A stretch of 64,000 bases of DNA from Mactromeris polynyma (GCA_032209605.1 JASFXZ010000003.1:36730762-36794761), one strand, 5' to 3'. Shown: positions 46,530-58,392, counted from the first letter of the stretch. Program-made: numbers and translations. Notes: a model not told the origin generated them from the sequence alone.

Positions 46530-46690
46530 TCAAGAGTGCATCCTGGAAAAACAGTGCTGGTGTCTGAAGGAGGCATGGTCATTACCTTAGCGGTTTCCTA
46601 CCTTCAGCCACAGGGTTATGTGGCGGTCTGGGTTGGAAGATGGACACTCCATCCACTACACTATCACTTCTCATCCAACTCCATTGTTCC
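46530..46690 (-). mobile_element. Possible tRNA-derived fragment
   Basis: On the minus strand 'gatagtgtagtggatgga' resembles the 5' part of Asp/Glu/Gly-type tRNAs (A-box region), but no clear B box follows. May be a decayed SINE head; chance is possible. Confidence 0.25.
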
Positions 46691-46780
46691 TTTATAAGCA
46701 TCCGTTTTAACAGAGCAGATAACATTTAGTTTATAAAAGATAAATTACAATGTGTACATTTTGGTCCTCGAATCAAAATA

Positions 46781-46959
46781 CAGTTGGACCTCGTTTATTC
46801 GATAACCTTCTATCTGAATACTTGATATCATCCGATATAAATATCAGGTCCCGATTTATCGTCATAGGCACGTCGAATTGAAATTGACTATTCGAAACTA
46901 TGTATTATTCAATATAAGATTTCGTACCCGATGAATTCGAAAAAAAAGATGTCCGACTG
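46781..46959 (+). mobile_element. MITE family B copy 4
   Basis: 179 bp. 'cagttggacctcgtttattc' at the left after TA, 'gatgtccgactg' at the right. The right TA has decayed to AA. Confidence 0.85.
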
Positions 46960-47196
46960 AACATTCGAAGTGCATTTGTAGTTTATAATTAAATGAGAAA
47001 CATTAAAAAAACATTTAGTCATCACGACAGCGACCGTGAATGTACTGGTGTAGTACATAGTTTAACATGTGGTTGAATATGAGAATTAATTCTATTTTGA
47101 TTTCGCTCCTATGCTTGTCTTGCATAAAACAGAAACGAATATTTAGAAAGGGTATTTGAATAAGCTAGGATGCCAAAGTATGGGGCAATGTTAGGA

Positions 47197-47394
47197 AATG
47201 ATCAGGAATATTTGGTGAGATTCGTTGGTCACAGCACGATGAATTCATCGGACACGTTCTGTAATAATCAGGACTATTCGGAAATGTTCGTCGGCCACAA
47301 CTCGCAGAGTTGTTCGGGAAGGCGCGGAGATAATCAAGAATCATACGATATGTTCGTCAGCCGCACCACGAAAAATCCAAATGTAATTAGAAAT
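47197..47394 (+). repeat. Three 66-bp units, in-frame 22-residue repeats
   Basis: Units at 47197, 47263 and 47329 are diverged, but the 129-codon frame that contains them (47170-47559) keeps a pattern: NDQEY / NNQDY / DNQES, then FVGH / FVGH / FVSR. Several changes between units are synonymous (gtt/gtc, ggt/ggc, cag/caa). That is what a coding repeat would show, but three units are few. No domain recognised; no firm splice sites. Confidence 0.55.
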
Positions 47395-47559
47395 ATTTGG
47401 AGTGTTCGATGCACTTGCATTCTTAAATCGTCTGCTACATCTGATAAGGCACGCATTGGTTATTCTAGTGGGCCCGATGATTTCTCTACGGTAAACATAA
47501 TTGTATTCAAGCACCTGTTCTGTTTACATAATACTTGTCTCAAATGGCACAATGATTAA

Positions 47560-49380
47560 TCAGAGCACGATGGCACGAACATAATACGAAACTGGCATAA
47601 GAGTTTGCAAATCAAACGTGACAGAATTTGTCTACTGGAAAATGTAACAGGAATATCAAGTACAGCCGACTGGCAAGTTGATACGCACTTCGTCGTTCAT
47701 GTCAAAAACAAAATAGAACTGCATTATACATTAAGTGTAAGCGCATTACAACTGCGTTAATGGAAACATCCTTTTGTTTGATGCATTTAAGGAAAGTGAA
47801 GTCACTTGTAAAGTATGTTTGAAAGCACATATTGGAAGAGCAATTTACATCTGTTTGTGAAGAGGTTTAACAACACTATCACCACTGAAAGCAACTCTGC
47901 AATAAATATGCATTGGTTATATAACGGAGCAGCTTCCATGGATTCAAGTTTTAATTCGGTGTATTATTGACCTTTTTATGTTGTTTACTGGTATTGACAT
48001 ATTTTACCTAGTAATTAGTGATAGTGTTAAGTTTAATCCAAAGCCTGTCATGTCAGTATACGTGTATCGCCTTCGATGAATTAAAACTGTGTTGTTCAAA
48101 CAGCCATATACACCATGCTACACTGGGGGGTGGGGGGGGGCTTCCGCCTTTTCTGCCCGTAAACACTCGGAACACTAGGCTTTGTTATATCGATTTATAA
48201 TTCATTCACAAAGGAACATTTTAGTTATACTTTGTTTTCCTTCCAGCTGCGTACGTGAAGTTTGTAGACAAATCGCGAATATACTCTTGAAACAGAATTC
48301 AACGAAGGAAGATGATAATTATAACATTCTGTTTGTGTTGTCGATATTGTGAGACTGTCTTGGGAGAAAACGTCACTGTAATTTGTATCATATACTTTGG
48401 AGAGGGTTATATTGCTTTGTCAACACAGAGTTGATTCATCGTCGAACGCTAATTACGTTACGGATTGTAAGAGCTACTCAACTTTGTAATACCGGTATAC
48501 ATACTGTATGATCCTACGATATGTTTTACGCCATGGCACAACACTGATATAAACACACGTACACGTACATGTATATCAGTCAGTTCTGACAGTAAAAAAA
48601 ATTTGACTAATATTGCATTATTCTGTCATAAAATAATGAACCATTTTTAATTATTAAACAATGACTGACCATTTTACTTCAATACTACACATATATAAAA
48701 TTATGTTCTTTCAATTCTAGACATTTATGATTTTTTGTCCTTCGTCATTAAATGTGTATATTTTTTTAAAGAAAAACACTGTAAAATATTTATATGTGTA
48801 ATGTTCTTATTATGAACTATTATGTCAATATGTCTTGTTTTTTTTCTGTTGTAATTGTCATGTGACACCCTGTATTCATTGTATAAAATGTTTTGTTGCT
48901 AATGCTGCCCTATTCGGGCCTTATGCAGATTATGTAAAGATACTTGAATGTTGCACTAAATACAGAACAAAATGATTTAGAACTATTTTATACTGAAGGA
49001 GAATATGATTGAGCAACTACCTGCTTCGATATAGTTCGTGTTATCGTGTTGGAACAGGCGTGTAATTGCGTATGCACAAAACCAATACCGTGGATAAGCA
49101 TCAATGTTTCATCATGACATAATGGAATTGCTGCAAGTTTTATGACTCAATAATATGTCCTGTGTGAATCTGTCTTACAGACTCCGAGGGTGACAAAACA
49201 TGAGCCTGGTCTTCGAGCTCAAATTCTCAGCTCAGATCACAAACCTGTGTTCAATATTCTAAAATATGTTCTGATGTGATTATGAACTTAATCATACAGC
49301 GTATTGTTTGTTCTCTATTGACTCAGATTATTTACTAGATCATATATAGCACAATATTTGACCACAATGAAGTTGGGAGT
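47560..49380. other. No confident gene; two exon-like segments
   Basis: 48247-48348 has acceptor 'tttgttttccttccag', an open 33-codon frame and donor 'gtgaga' (phase 2 to 2). 49181-49279 has acceptor 'gaatctgtcttacag' and 32 open codons to TGA. They do not join to each other in phase. G-runs at 48125-48141. Confidence 0.4.
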
Positions 49381-49386
49381 AAGTAT

Positions 49387-49622
49387 ATGAGCGCCGCTCT
49401 ACGATATCCAACTTATTCTTAAAGTGACGTCATTTCCAGAAAACGTCACATGTGACGTCAACATGTACTGACAGCAATGTTTGCCTCATATGGCAATATG
49501 AAAACGAAATGACCATATAACGGAAATATTGTTTCCTGCTTGCAAATAGTGACATCACATGTTGTGTTTTCTTGAAATGACGTTACTTACAAACGAGGTT
49601 GTAAATCCCATAGCAGCGCTTA
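49387..49622 (+). mobile_element. CRE-bearing MITE, family F copy 2
   Basis: 'atgagcgccgctctacgata' at the left and 'cccatagcagcgctta' at the right. Contains 'aaagtgacgtcatttccaga' and 'cacatgtgacgtcaacat'. About 236 bp, same orientation as copy 1. Confidence 0.85.
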
Positions 49623-49624
49623 TT

Positions 49625-52285
49625 TCATGTATATCCTATGTCTACGGAGTCCTGTAGATAACGCGATATTACGATGGTCCTATCACCATTCCTTACAAGT
49701 CCGTACACATTTCTTTTATTGCATCTATGCCCTGTTGATAAGAATATGCACGTAGAGAACTTAACTTATCAAAGTATCAGACATGTTTATCTGTGCTTAA
49801 GAAACATCGGAAACTTATGAAGCAATTTCCATTGTTAAGTAAACTGAGTTGTCCCCGCAGTACTTGGTTAGGGACTTAAGTGTAGTATAATTAATTTGTT
49901 TCAATATCCGGTTAGATTTTGTATCTGCTTCAACAGATCTTATTGTCTGTCTACAGTTAAATAAACCAATTACATGGTTAAATTAATATTATAGATAGAG
50001 ACAGCATTCAATCGTTACCAATTTATCTAGAACAAAGATTGGTACACGATCTACGGCTAGGCATAAGTATATTGTTTGTTGAGATGTCTCAAATAAACTT
50101 TTGAAACTGTCCTTTGTATGTTCTGCCGCTCTAGTTTTTCGAATCAAAAGACCGAAAAGAATCGGCCTTTCCATACACTCAAAATTAAGGGTTTGGTTAT
50201 ATGTTCTGTGTGAGAGTTCGTTCTTTGTTTTCGCTAGGAATACTACTGTGAAACATCGAGATAGGTGTAAGATTTCATTTGTATATAATATGCCTGTCGT
50301 CGAACAGTGCCTTCATGAAAATCAAACAACAAATACAGGAGAATACTACCAGTTGAATTGAACAAATATCTTTAAAGATTTCTTGATAAACAGTTACGAT
50401 AGCAAATGAGGGAGATTCAAGCAATAAACGTTCTCTTTAAACTAATTTATTAACTGTTTTCCTTCCATGTAATTTCATTAAATCCATTACTCCTCTTTCC
50501 GGTGATTTTAAACAAAAAAGGTCGACTTTCTCTCAAGTGATATTTATGCTTCCAAATGTCACTTTTTTTTATTTATGACTCTTCTAATGAAATTTATGCC
50601 ACCACAAACATCTCCTACGCACCACATGGGTGCCCTAACATCTTGAAGTACAAGAGGCTTCGTAGCGAGTTCACAAATAGATACGACAATAATTAATGGC
50701 TGATTAGATCCCCAGCTGAAATCAAGGACAACATTTGGCATTTAAAATAAACATTTAAAAACCTCATCGTAATTCAGACCTGACAGCGCATGGATTCGTT
50801 TAAACGTCGGTAAAACACTAGCTCGCATGAATAGATACTGTATCATTGATTGTTCAAACACACTGACAGAAACGAATAACAAAATATGAATCATCACTCA
50901 ACCTGGAGCAATTACTGAAGATATTGCTGCGCATTTCATTATCATATCGACATTATTTTTGTCGAGCATTATTTGTTTTCATTTTTGCTAATTAATTTAC
51001 TTTTTTCTGAATTTTTGTGTTTCATTTGGACTTGGAATACTTTTTTCATAGATTCTATGTGTCAGAAGTATTTTGCATAAGTGTATTAATTTCTTTGTAT
51101 TAATTGTAGATATGTTATGCTCTCCAGTTATTGGAGGTAATAAAATAAGGTAATAAAAAAGTATGTGTATATATAGCTGTTTTAAATTCGTGTTTTTTTT
51201 AAGTAATTTAAAGTACATTCGCTACCATTGTAAAATACTAATCAAAATCTAGGAGGAAAACAAGTTGCTCTTATCCACAACATAATTATGCAAAGACATG
51301 TACAATGTATAGCCAAAACCGATAATTCAAATTGGTACAATATCATTATGTTACTTAATGCTGTAAACACGTATTCAGTTCAAACCTGCAATTATTAATA
51401 TTTACCTATGAACGTATGAGAATCAATATTATATTAATATTTACCTTCAAATGCATTGAATAGACAATAAAAATCGTGTTCATAGAAACAATTTTCTAAA
51501 AACATTATTACTGGTTTGCGTTTTAATATCGTTTTACAGTTAACATATCTCAGTTCATGTAAAACATGACAACATGAGTACATGCTATACACAATACTAA
51601 TACAATGGTAAACAGGCAATTACAATTAGAAAATTAATGCATCATGCACAAGAAACACAATTGTACACTGCATTAATGATAAATACATATTTCGGGAGAA
51701 GGCATTTTTATTCTAATTGTGTTTGAAATATGCATACAAGAAAATTTAAGTGAGCACTTAAATTGAGATACCTCCTATAAAGCCGGGCGTTTACCCTACA
51801 AAGAAATGGACTTAAAATGGTGTTTTCAGGATACATCGCTCAATAGGTAATTACTTATTTCATTTTGACTGGTGAAAATGGAATATACACTCATAAAGAA
51901 ACGGGAATAATGTGTACATTTAGAATGGATGGGCGTCTTCGAACGTCCAAGTTTGTTCATTACGCTATAATTCATAATTCAGTGGATACAAACTATGAAA
52001 TACCAGAGTCCTTTCAGTTGAACGAGAACAATGGACAAGAATTTGAGTTTTCATAACAGATGAGAAATCCAGTGACCACCATACTGCGTCAAAGGTTCGA
52101 CATTGATTACAATGATTACTTTATATCTATCACAGAATACAAGGTAATGTCACTTTGTATAGTCGCATGTCTTGTTATTGACCCCGTCACTGTTGATAAC
52201 ACGACATAATGATGGTGCGTACAAGGTTTCGGTATAATATAGAATAGGAACAAACCCTTACATATTCTACAATGACAATCTATAC
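49625..52285. other. No confident gene; two minus-strand exon-like segments
   Basis: 50559-50715 (minus) follows an acceptor 'tgtccttgatttcag' and stays open for 52 codons to a stop. 51445-51596 (minus) has an acceptor ending 'ccattgtattag', 50 open codons and a donor 'gaag|gtaaat'. Their phases do not match each other. A 63-codon plus frame at 51865-52056 is unsupported. Confidence 0.4.
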
Positions 52286-52294
52286 AAAAGTAAA

Positions 52295-52520
52295 CGAGAG
52301 AATAAATTGCTACAGGGAACGCCACGTACATAAGACAATGCCTCTCCACGCAGTTCATAGAACATCAGGCATTTGAGGAGGTACAAGCGTAAATACGCAA
52401 GGGAACATGAGCACAAGAAATGACCTGGCCGACCATTAAGGACAACAAAGGCGATTTAATGAGGACAAACACAATATTTAATGAATGGAATACATCAAAG
52501 GACAAGTCAAATGACTATAA
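52295..52520 (+). mobile_element. Family D repeat, plus copy
   Basis: 'gctacagggaacgccacgta', 'aagacaatgcctctccacgc', 'catcaggcatttgaggaggt', 'gacctggccgaccattaagg' and a single 'ggaatacatcaaaggacaag', the single-copy ancestor-like form of the 32-bp minisatellite unit. Confidence 0.85.
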
Positions 52521-52524
52521 AAAA

Positions 52525-53160
52525 GATTGTTTGCTATCATAGTATATCTTTCTAATATATGTGCTTTTAATCATTTTCATCGTAAAATCGATGGCTAATT
52601 AATCTACCGCTCCTCAGCAAGACCGATACAATCAGTAGATCACTACAGATCCATTTTGTTTACAATCGCATTTTGTCGCCGATATTCCAACTTAGAAACA
52701 AATTATTTCTTATTTAGCTTGCGTCGTGAATAAAAAAGAAGTTTGCATTTTCCATGTAGGTTGCATTCATAAGATTCCACACATTTTATTCCTATTGATA
52801 TTTGCCGGTAAGAAAATGCAGCTTCTTAAGTTATGTGGCATAGGCAAAGGCGATAAGTGCTCCCATGTGTTGTTTCGATAATTTGCAATGGATACATCAC
52901 TGTGGAAACTTGTAAACATGTGAACTAGCTCACAGTCAGATATTAGTACAGTTTACATCAGTCAAAGAGCAATAAAATGTCTATTTATTAAGTTACAGTA
53001 TGATAATCCCGACAAAAAGCATAACCATCGATTTTCATTGTCTTACTTTTTCAAGTCAGATCAAAAAGGCAAAGTCAGTATTTGGTTAGTCACATTTTTT
53101 TAATGATAACATCTTCAATGCTGAAAATAAAGATGTACGTGTATGTTGAAATCAATATGT
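52525..53160. other. No gene seen
   Basis: AT-rich, nothing recognised. Confidence 0.5.
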
Positions 53161-53163
53161 ATA

Positions 53164-53340
53164 CAGTAAGAACTGACTTAAATATCATCTCGTCATTAAG
53201 ACTACCTCATTTCAAAGACCGTATTTTAAAGGAACAATTTGGAATTTCCATCCATATTTTGACCTGAGAATCAGACCGCTTCATATCTTTGACCGAGTTT
53301 CTTCTGATTTAATGGTGGTATTATTATTCAGGTTTTAATG
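53164..53340 (+). mobile_element. MITE family A copy 6, decayed
   Basis: TA flanks (53162-53163, 53341-53342), ends 'cagtaagaactgacttaaat' and 'attattcaggttttaatg'. Only fragments such as 'aagactacctcattt' remain inside; an old copy. Confidence 0.65.
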
Positions 53341-53344
53341 TACT

Positions 53345-54740
53345 TTCGTTTACCTGCTTGAGAGTGAAGAGCTTTAGACCAATCAAATGAGCGTGGTCGA
53401 GAAAAGTATGTAACATTACATCGTAATTAAACTGTGTGCAATTAATGTTCACTGTTCTGTCCTGACAAGAGTAATTACTAAGTGGTCAATATCGGATAAC
53501 AAGTTCATTCGTCGAATGTCTGTGAATGGTTTAATCCGCACAAATGGTGTTGCTGAGAATAGAACTAGAGTCTACTCGTTCATCTATTACTTACAGTGAT
53601 TTGATCTTACGCATTACCGACATACAATGGAACCTCGCATTTCTACAACAAGGCGTATAATATTTTATTTACATTGAAAACAAGCATACCGAACATCCCC
53701 AGTTTTCTAACATTCGCGTCTGTTTGGTAGAAATGATGCTTGAATCTTCTTGATTGTAAAATAAAACTATCATTATAGAGTTTATGAATAAAACATTAAG
53801 ATAGTTTGAGACATTGCATGAATGACTTTAATATCACACATTGGAAATGTCAAACAAAAACAGATATTCATTAATATTACAGAAGTACGATATAATGTAG
53901 ATATGCTGTTTTAAGCGAGACAGAAAGCATAAAGTTATATTCCAAGATATCAGATAGCTTTGTAGTCGATTTCATGAAATATGTCTGGGCATAGACGTTT
54001 TCTTCACTGGAGACAATCCAAAATTATGTGATATCATTTTTGAATTTCGACCAACCGAATCGTTTAACACAATCGGACACCTTCAGTCTTTCTCATTGTA
54101 AGAGTGATGATTATTACTGAGGTGACCATATACTAAACAATACTGATCATTCGGACTACTTCGTCAAATTCCGTGCCTTTTTGTGTCAAATACTTTGAAT
54201 GAAAATATCTATATATAGGAACAAAACAATAATTACCGTCAAGTGACATTATACCCATATATAAGGCACATTTAAACAGACAAATGTTGTGCTTTTAGAT
54301 ATTTTCGTTGATAAATAAACAAGACTACCAATACCTTGAACATACAGAAGTGCAAAGTTAATAACATTATTGTTTGGTGACATTTCGCAAATTGTCTAGC
54401 GTGACAATGATAAAAGCATGAGGTCGACTCTATACGTCTTGCGAATCAATAGAAGATTAAATAATACGTCTAGTTACGCTATAAATATAGTAATGCACAA
54501 CAAGACTTCTAGGAGTGGTTTCCGGACACAACATAATGCTGATCTGATATATATCAAATGAACTTTGCGTGTTGGGTAATGGGACAAAGAAATGTGCGTT
54601 TGACGCAGCTGTTTAATGGAATTTAGTTGCTTAGAATAGTCCGTTAATTCACATTTACCTTCCCTGGGTTTCTAGAAGACCACATACTGTAGCAATTGAA
54701 AGCTTTTCCACATCTGTTAAATGTGGATATCATATTGTTT
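53345..54740. other. No gene seen
   Basis: AT-rich, no recognised repeat or credible frame. Confidence 0.5.
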
Positions 54741-54743
54741 CAG

Positions 54744-54861
54744 GCCTAAACATCACGGATAATATACGCCTCGACGCCCGTGTTTGCGAACCCATCACTC
54801 CCGTCTTGGCATGTGTGCTCCGTTGATACAGCTCACGTGCTCGTTACGGTATGATTTTCTG
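54744..54861 (+). other. Exon-like segment, probably non-coding
   Basis: Acceptor 'atcatattgtttcag' and consensus donor 'g|gtgagtact' bound 118 bp that are clearly richer in GC than the surroundings. All three frames contain a stop, the longest open part being 25 codons. If transcribed it would be a UTR or lncRNA exon. Confidence 0.25.
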
Positions 54862-54971
54862 GTGAGTACTAAACGAACAGTACAGAAATAGTATTCACTA
54901 CGGGTCGAATAGTTGAACTGAATAACATTAAATTAGTCGTAGTACGTCTGAAGTGAAATGGGACAGTTATA

Positions 54972-55939
54972 CGAGGGTCATGCAAAATGTTCTGTCACTA
55001 ATGGGCTTCCGTAGTTGTATCCCATGTATTTTTTAAAACGCTTCATTGCACTTGAATGGTGTGTCCAATAGCTAACGATATCCGTTTATTTTGTGCAAAT
55101 TGCTTTTCAAATGACCGAGTTATTTCAAATTGAAATACATGCAGTCATATACACTGACCAATTTACTTTTCACATTGTAAAATGGACGAAAAGACTGAAA
55201 TTCGTAGCTATATTAAATGCCGCATTAGGCTTGATATAGATATTTGAAGAATTGTGTGGTATATATGGACCTCAGGCCATTTCAATGCGCACAGTTTTTA
55301 GGTGGGTTAAAGCTTTTAAAGCTGGGAAATTATCTGTCGAAGATGATACCCGTTCTGGTAGGCCTAAAACTTCTGTTACCAAGGCAAACATCGCTGCTGT
55401 AAAAGTTGTGGTCGAACAGGATGCGCGATTGTCGGTGAAAGATATAGCCTTGTCCATCTGGCCATTCAGTCACTGGACGATTCTACAAAACTCTGTACTG
55501 AAGAAAGTGAAAGAGTTTTACAATAAGAAACGTCCAAGCAAAGGATGGTCAGGAGTCCATCTTATACACGACAACGCCTCCTCTCACAAGTGCGAGGTTG
55601 TTAAGTCTTTTTTGGCTTCTGAAAAGGTGGAAGTTGTAAACCATCCGCCTTATTCAACTGACCTGAGCCTCTGTGACTTTTTATTTCCAAGACTTAAGAA
55701 AATGCTTTCTGGAAAGAAATATAAGTCCAGAAGTTATCTTGGCAGTGCCATTTATCAGTGTCACCAACAGATACCAAAAGAAGATTATTTATCTGCTTTT
55801 CACGATTGGATAAAAAGGTTACAAAAATGTGTTTCGGTAAAGGGGGAATACTTTGAAGGTTAGTAATAAAAATAATTTTGATAAAACGTAGCACTTAAGA
55901 AATCCGAACCCAATGACAGAACTTTTTGCATGACCCTCG
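54972..55939 (+). mobile_element. Mariner-like element, internally deleted
   Basis: 968 bp flanked by TA on both sides (54970-54971 and 55940-55941). The terminal repeats, 'cgagggtcatgcaaaa' then 'gttctgtca', are inverted and differ by one base. Full-length mariners are about 1.3 kb, so some 300 bp is missing, which the broken transposase confirms. It could only have moved with an enzyme supplied elsewhere. Confidence 0.95.
55182..55863 (+). pseudogene. Mariner transposase pseudogene (DD34D type)
   Basis: A start MDEKTEIRSYIKC at 55182 runs to a stop after 21 codons. A different frame then resumes around 55232 (EELCGIYGPQ) and stays open to 55863, so there is a frameshift plus a stop near the 5' end. 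Visible parts in order are the helix-turn-helix stretch RTVFRWVKAFKAGK, GRPKT, the catalytic HDNASSH (second aspartate) and YSTDLSLCDF (third aspartate), with 34 residues between the aspartates as in classical mariner. The region that should hold the first aspartate and WVPHxL is deleted; the join lies near 55455-55500 (ALSIWPFSHW..SVLKKVKEFY). Not functional. One insertion, no neighbours of the same family. Confidence 0.95.
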
Positions 55940-55941
55940 TA

Positions 55942-56885
55942 ATGTTCAATTTTAGAAGTTTCAAATATGTTTTGCTACTTTTGCGAGTATTATGACAATT
56001 TCGTTGGACAAGAGTGTGCAAACAGTCAAACATTGATTAAATCATATTATATAAGCATTCATGTTTGCGTTTGATAGAATGTGACATACTTTTATAATAT
56101 GCCGCTTAGTTACAATGTTTATACTTATATATGTTTATTTGATATTATTATTATATGTAAAATTAACGCTATTTAGATTTGTATCAACATTTTGTATTTA
56201 TATTTTGAATTTTGTATTCTACTATATAGGTCTAAATATGTTCTGATATTATTAATGTTGCCATTGCCCATATATCGTAATGTTCAACTATTGTAAATAT
56301 TTCCTATAGTATATGATCATAAACCGTAAAGTCTACAGTATTGAGAAACAAAACAAATGTATAATAACATTACAAGTCTCTTCACATGCAATATTGTTCA
56401 TAATACTTCAACAAGCATAATTCATCGTGCAAAAAAGCCTACATAGTTTAGTTAACAACCCGATGGAAATGCAGCAGCATCAGCTGCCAAAGCATCAAGG
56501 GACGAGGTGTTGTAGTATTAGCAATTTAAGGTAAATCGTTTGCAAGAATAATATATTCACATTCGAAGAAAACCTTTCGATCTTCAAAATCTAATTTTAG
56601 GACCATGGGAATAATAGTGTTCTTCATCTGCATCGTATACGATACACATGGGTGTATTTGATCTTTGAAAGCGTGAGTGGGCTGTATGTGAACAAATTTA
56701 CAAAACAATTTGATTATTTTGTTAAAATTGAGTTACCAACGTCAGGTCTTTTACACTATAATATTTCCAGGCATAGAAGTTCATTAACGTTTTTTAACAT
56801 AGCACGATATAGATTTATCAGTTGTTACTAATATTATGTTGAAACAGAAAGTTGACCTTTGTAACTATATTAAATCTGACATGAA
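55942..56885. other. No gene seen
   Basis: Very AT-rich, no recognised repeat or credible frame. Confidence 0.5.
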
Positions 56886-56890
56886 TACTG

Positions 56891-57172
56891 TCATATAGCG
56901 ACAGTAAGAAGTCTTGAGAAATAGACTCTCATGTTTCCAGTACCACTACTTGTAAATACGCCTTCGACTGTATTTCGGTTAGTAGTATTTATATCCACAG
57001 TTTGACCTCCTGCCATTATGATAAGGTCAGAATTTAAAGATGACCAGTATGACATTAGAAATTGTAAATCAGATTTCCATATATCTGCATAGTTTGAGCC
57101 ATGACATTGGTCATTATCTTCCTGGAAGACCCAGTTGCCATTTGCAAAATATCTAGCTACAGCAGACCACAA
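56891..57172 (-). pseudogene. Open segment with a Tc1-like catalytic motif (tentative)
   Basis: 93-codon minus frame with a protein-like sequence. Residues about 15-25 read NWVFQEDNDQCH, close to the FQQDNDPKH motif around the second catalytic aspartate of Tc1 transposases. Thirty residues after that aspartate comes WSSLNSDL, aligned with the W-P-S-Q-S-P-D-L motif. The expected final acidic residue is replaced, and the sequence after it does not look like Tc1. The downstream end (MRVYFSRLL) resembles a DOMON-type strand equally loosely. It may be a decayed transposase piece or an exon of another gene. Confidence 0.3.
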
Positions 57173-57257
57173 CTATTGATCGCGAGTTGGAATACATTTA
57201 ACAGCGTTCATATCTCCAGTGCAGAAATAAGGGTACCTATTTTATTACATACATATA

Positions 57258-57269
57258 CCCCCCCCCCCC
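57258..57269. repeat. C12 homopolymer followed by A-run
   Basis: Twelve C directly followed by seven A. Similar pure C or G runs occur at 10116-10130 (C15) and 58897-58908 (G12). Confidence 0.95.
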
Positions 57270-57364
57270 AAAAAAACACCATAACACCATCCACAGATGT
57301 ACGTTCAAAATCGCGCCTTTCCGCGTATTGTGCTACCGTCCCGTTTGAAATTTAATCTCTGGCT

Positions 57365-58055
57365 TATCATTGGTTTATGTGTTTTATGTACACTTGATAT
57401 TGTTCGCCGATTTATCCCGGTATTTTAGCTATTTTTCGGCGCATATCCTACAGTGGCTGTAATTATGAATCTTGCATTATTATTTTTTATTGTGTTATGT
57501 AACTGCACATATTTTTGTCTAACGTATCACAAAAGGTTTGTGAATATAGTTATATATTTATGTTTGTTATCCGCATTAATTTTCTTAAAATCGAAGGTGT
57601 TCACAAACTTTTTGGACATACCTCTTACAAACGTAGGTAACTTGCGCTATCACAGACGATATGCCTATAACTTTAAAGTAAATTGTCCTATCATTGTATA
57701 GTATGTTGAACTGTGTATATTTACCAAACCCCTTAACGATTCAAAATTACGGTATGTGCCTTCACAATCGAATTAAATATATCATACATCATATTTAAAC
57801 CATATTGTACGCTTTGTTTATGAAATTATTGCAACTGTAATTAGATTAAAATGTAAATAGCTTTTGTGATTTCCTCCTTTGCGTCTTGTTAAATAAAACA
57901 CGCGAGTTTAGCTGTGTAATAAATTATTACCGAGGTTGTACCACAGTTTAAAGGTCAATTGTCACGTATCTGTCTTTATTTAATAATGAATAACATTAGT
58001 CAACTTTATATCTAATAAGGCCTCGGTTATATTCTTGATTTCGATCTTTCTTCTG
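57365..58055. other. No confident gene
   Basis: An 82-codon hydrophobic plus frame at 57453-57701 lacks splice context. AT-rich frames of this kind are often hydrophobic by composition. Confidence 0.4.
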
Positions 58056-58058
58056 CAG

Positions 58059-58175
58059 TATCGAAACAAAGTAAGACAATTCAAGAATAGACAGAGATTC
58101 AAGCCTGATACATTGCTTCGACCTTCAACCGAAATTGACTCGCAATATTTTGGAAGTGATTGTTCCGAAGCTTGG
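58059..58175 (+). CDS. Candidate 117-bp exon, basic peptide
   Basis: Acceptor 'atctttcttctgcag' and donor 'tgg|gtgaga' bound 39 codons, phase 0 to 0. The peptide starts YRNKVRQFKNRQRFK (strongly basic, as just inside a membrane) and ends in an acidic, tyrosine-containing part (TEIDSQYFGSDCSEAW). That arrangement would suit a cytoplasmic tail, but no membrane exon is identified upstream. The frame also runs on into MITE A at 58219. Confidence 0.25.
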
Positions 58176-58218
58176 GTGAGACGTAAGATCTTCCATGAAA
58201 ATTTCACTGGATATAATA

Positions 58219-58392
58219 CAGTAAAACCTCAATAATATGGCCATCCTTATGACATTGAAAACTCGATATACTGAGGTGGTCTTAATATTGAGGTTGAATA
58301 AAGAGCAGAAGAGTGAAATTGGACTTGAAAATTGTGTTCTTAATTTTGACAAGGTCTTGTAATTGAGGTGGTCTTTAAGTGAGATTTTACTT
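58219..58392 (+). mobile_element. MITE family A copy 7
   Basis: TA at both ends (58217-58218, 58393-58394). 'cagtaaaacctcaataatat' at the left; 'aagtgagattttact' at the right, with the terminal G changed. Confidence 0.85.
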
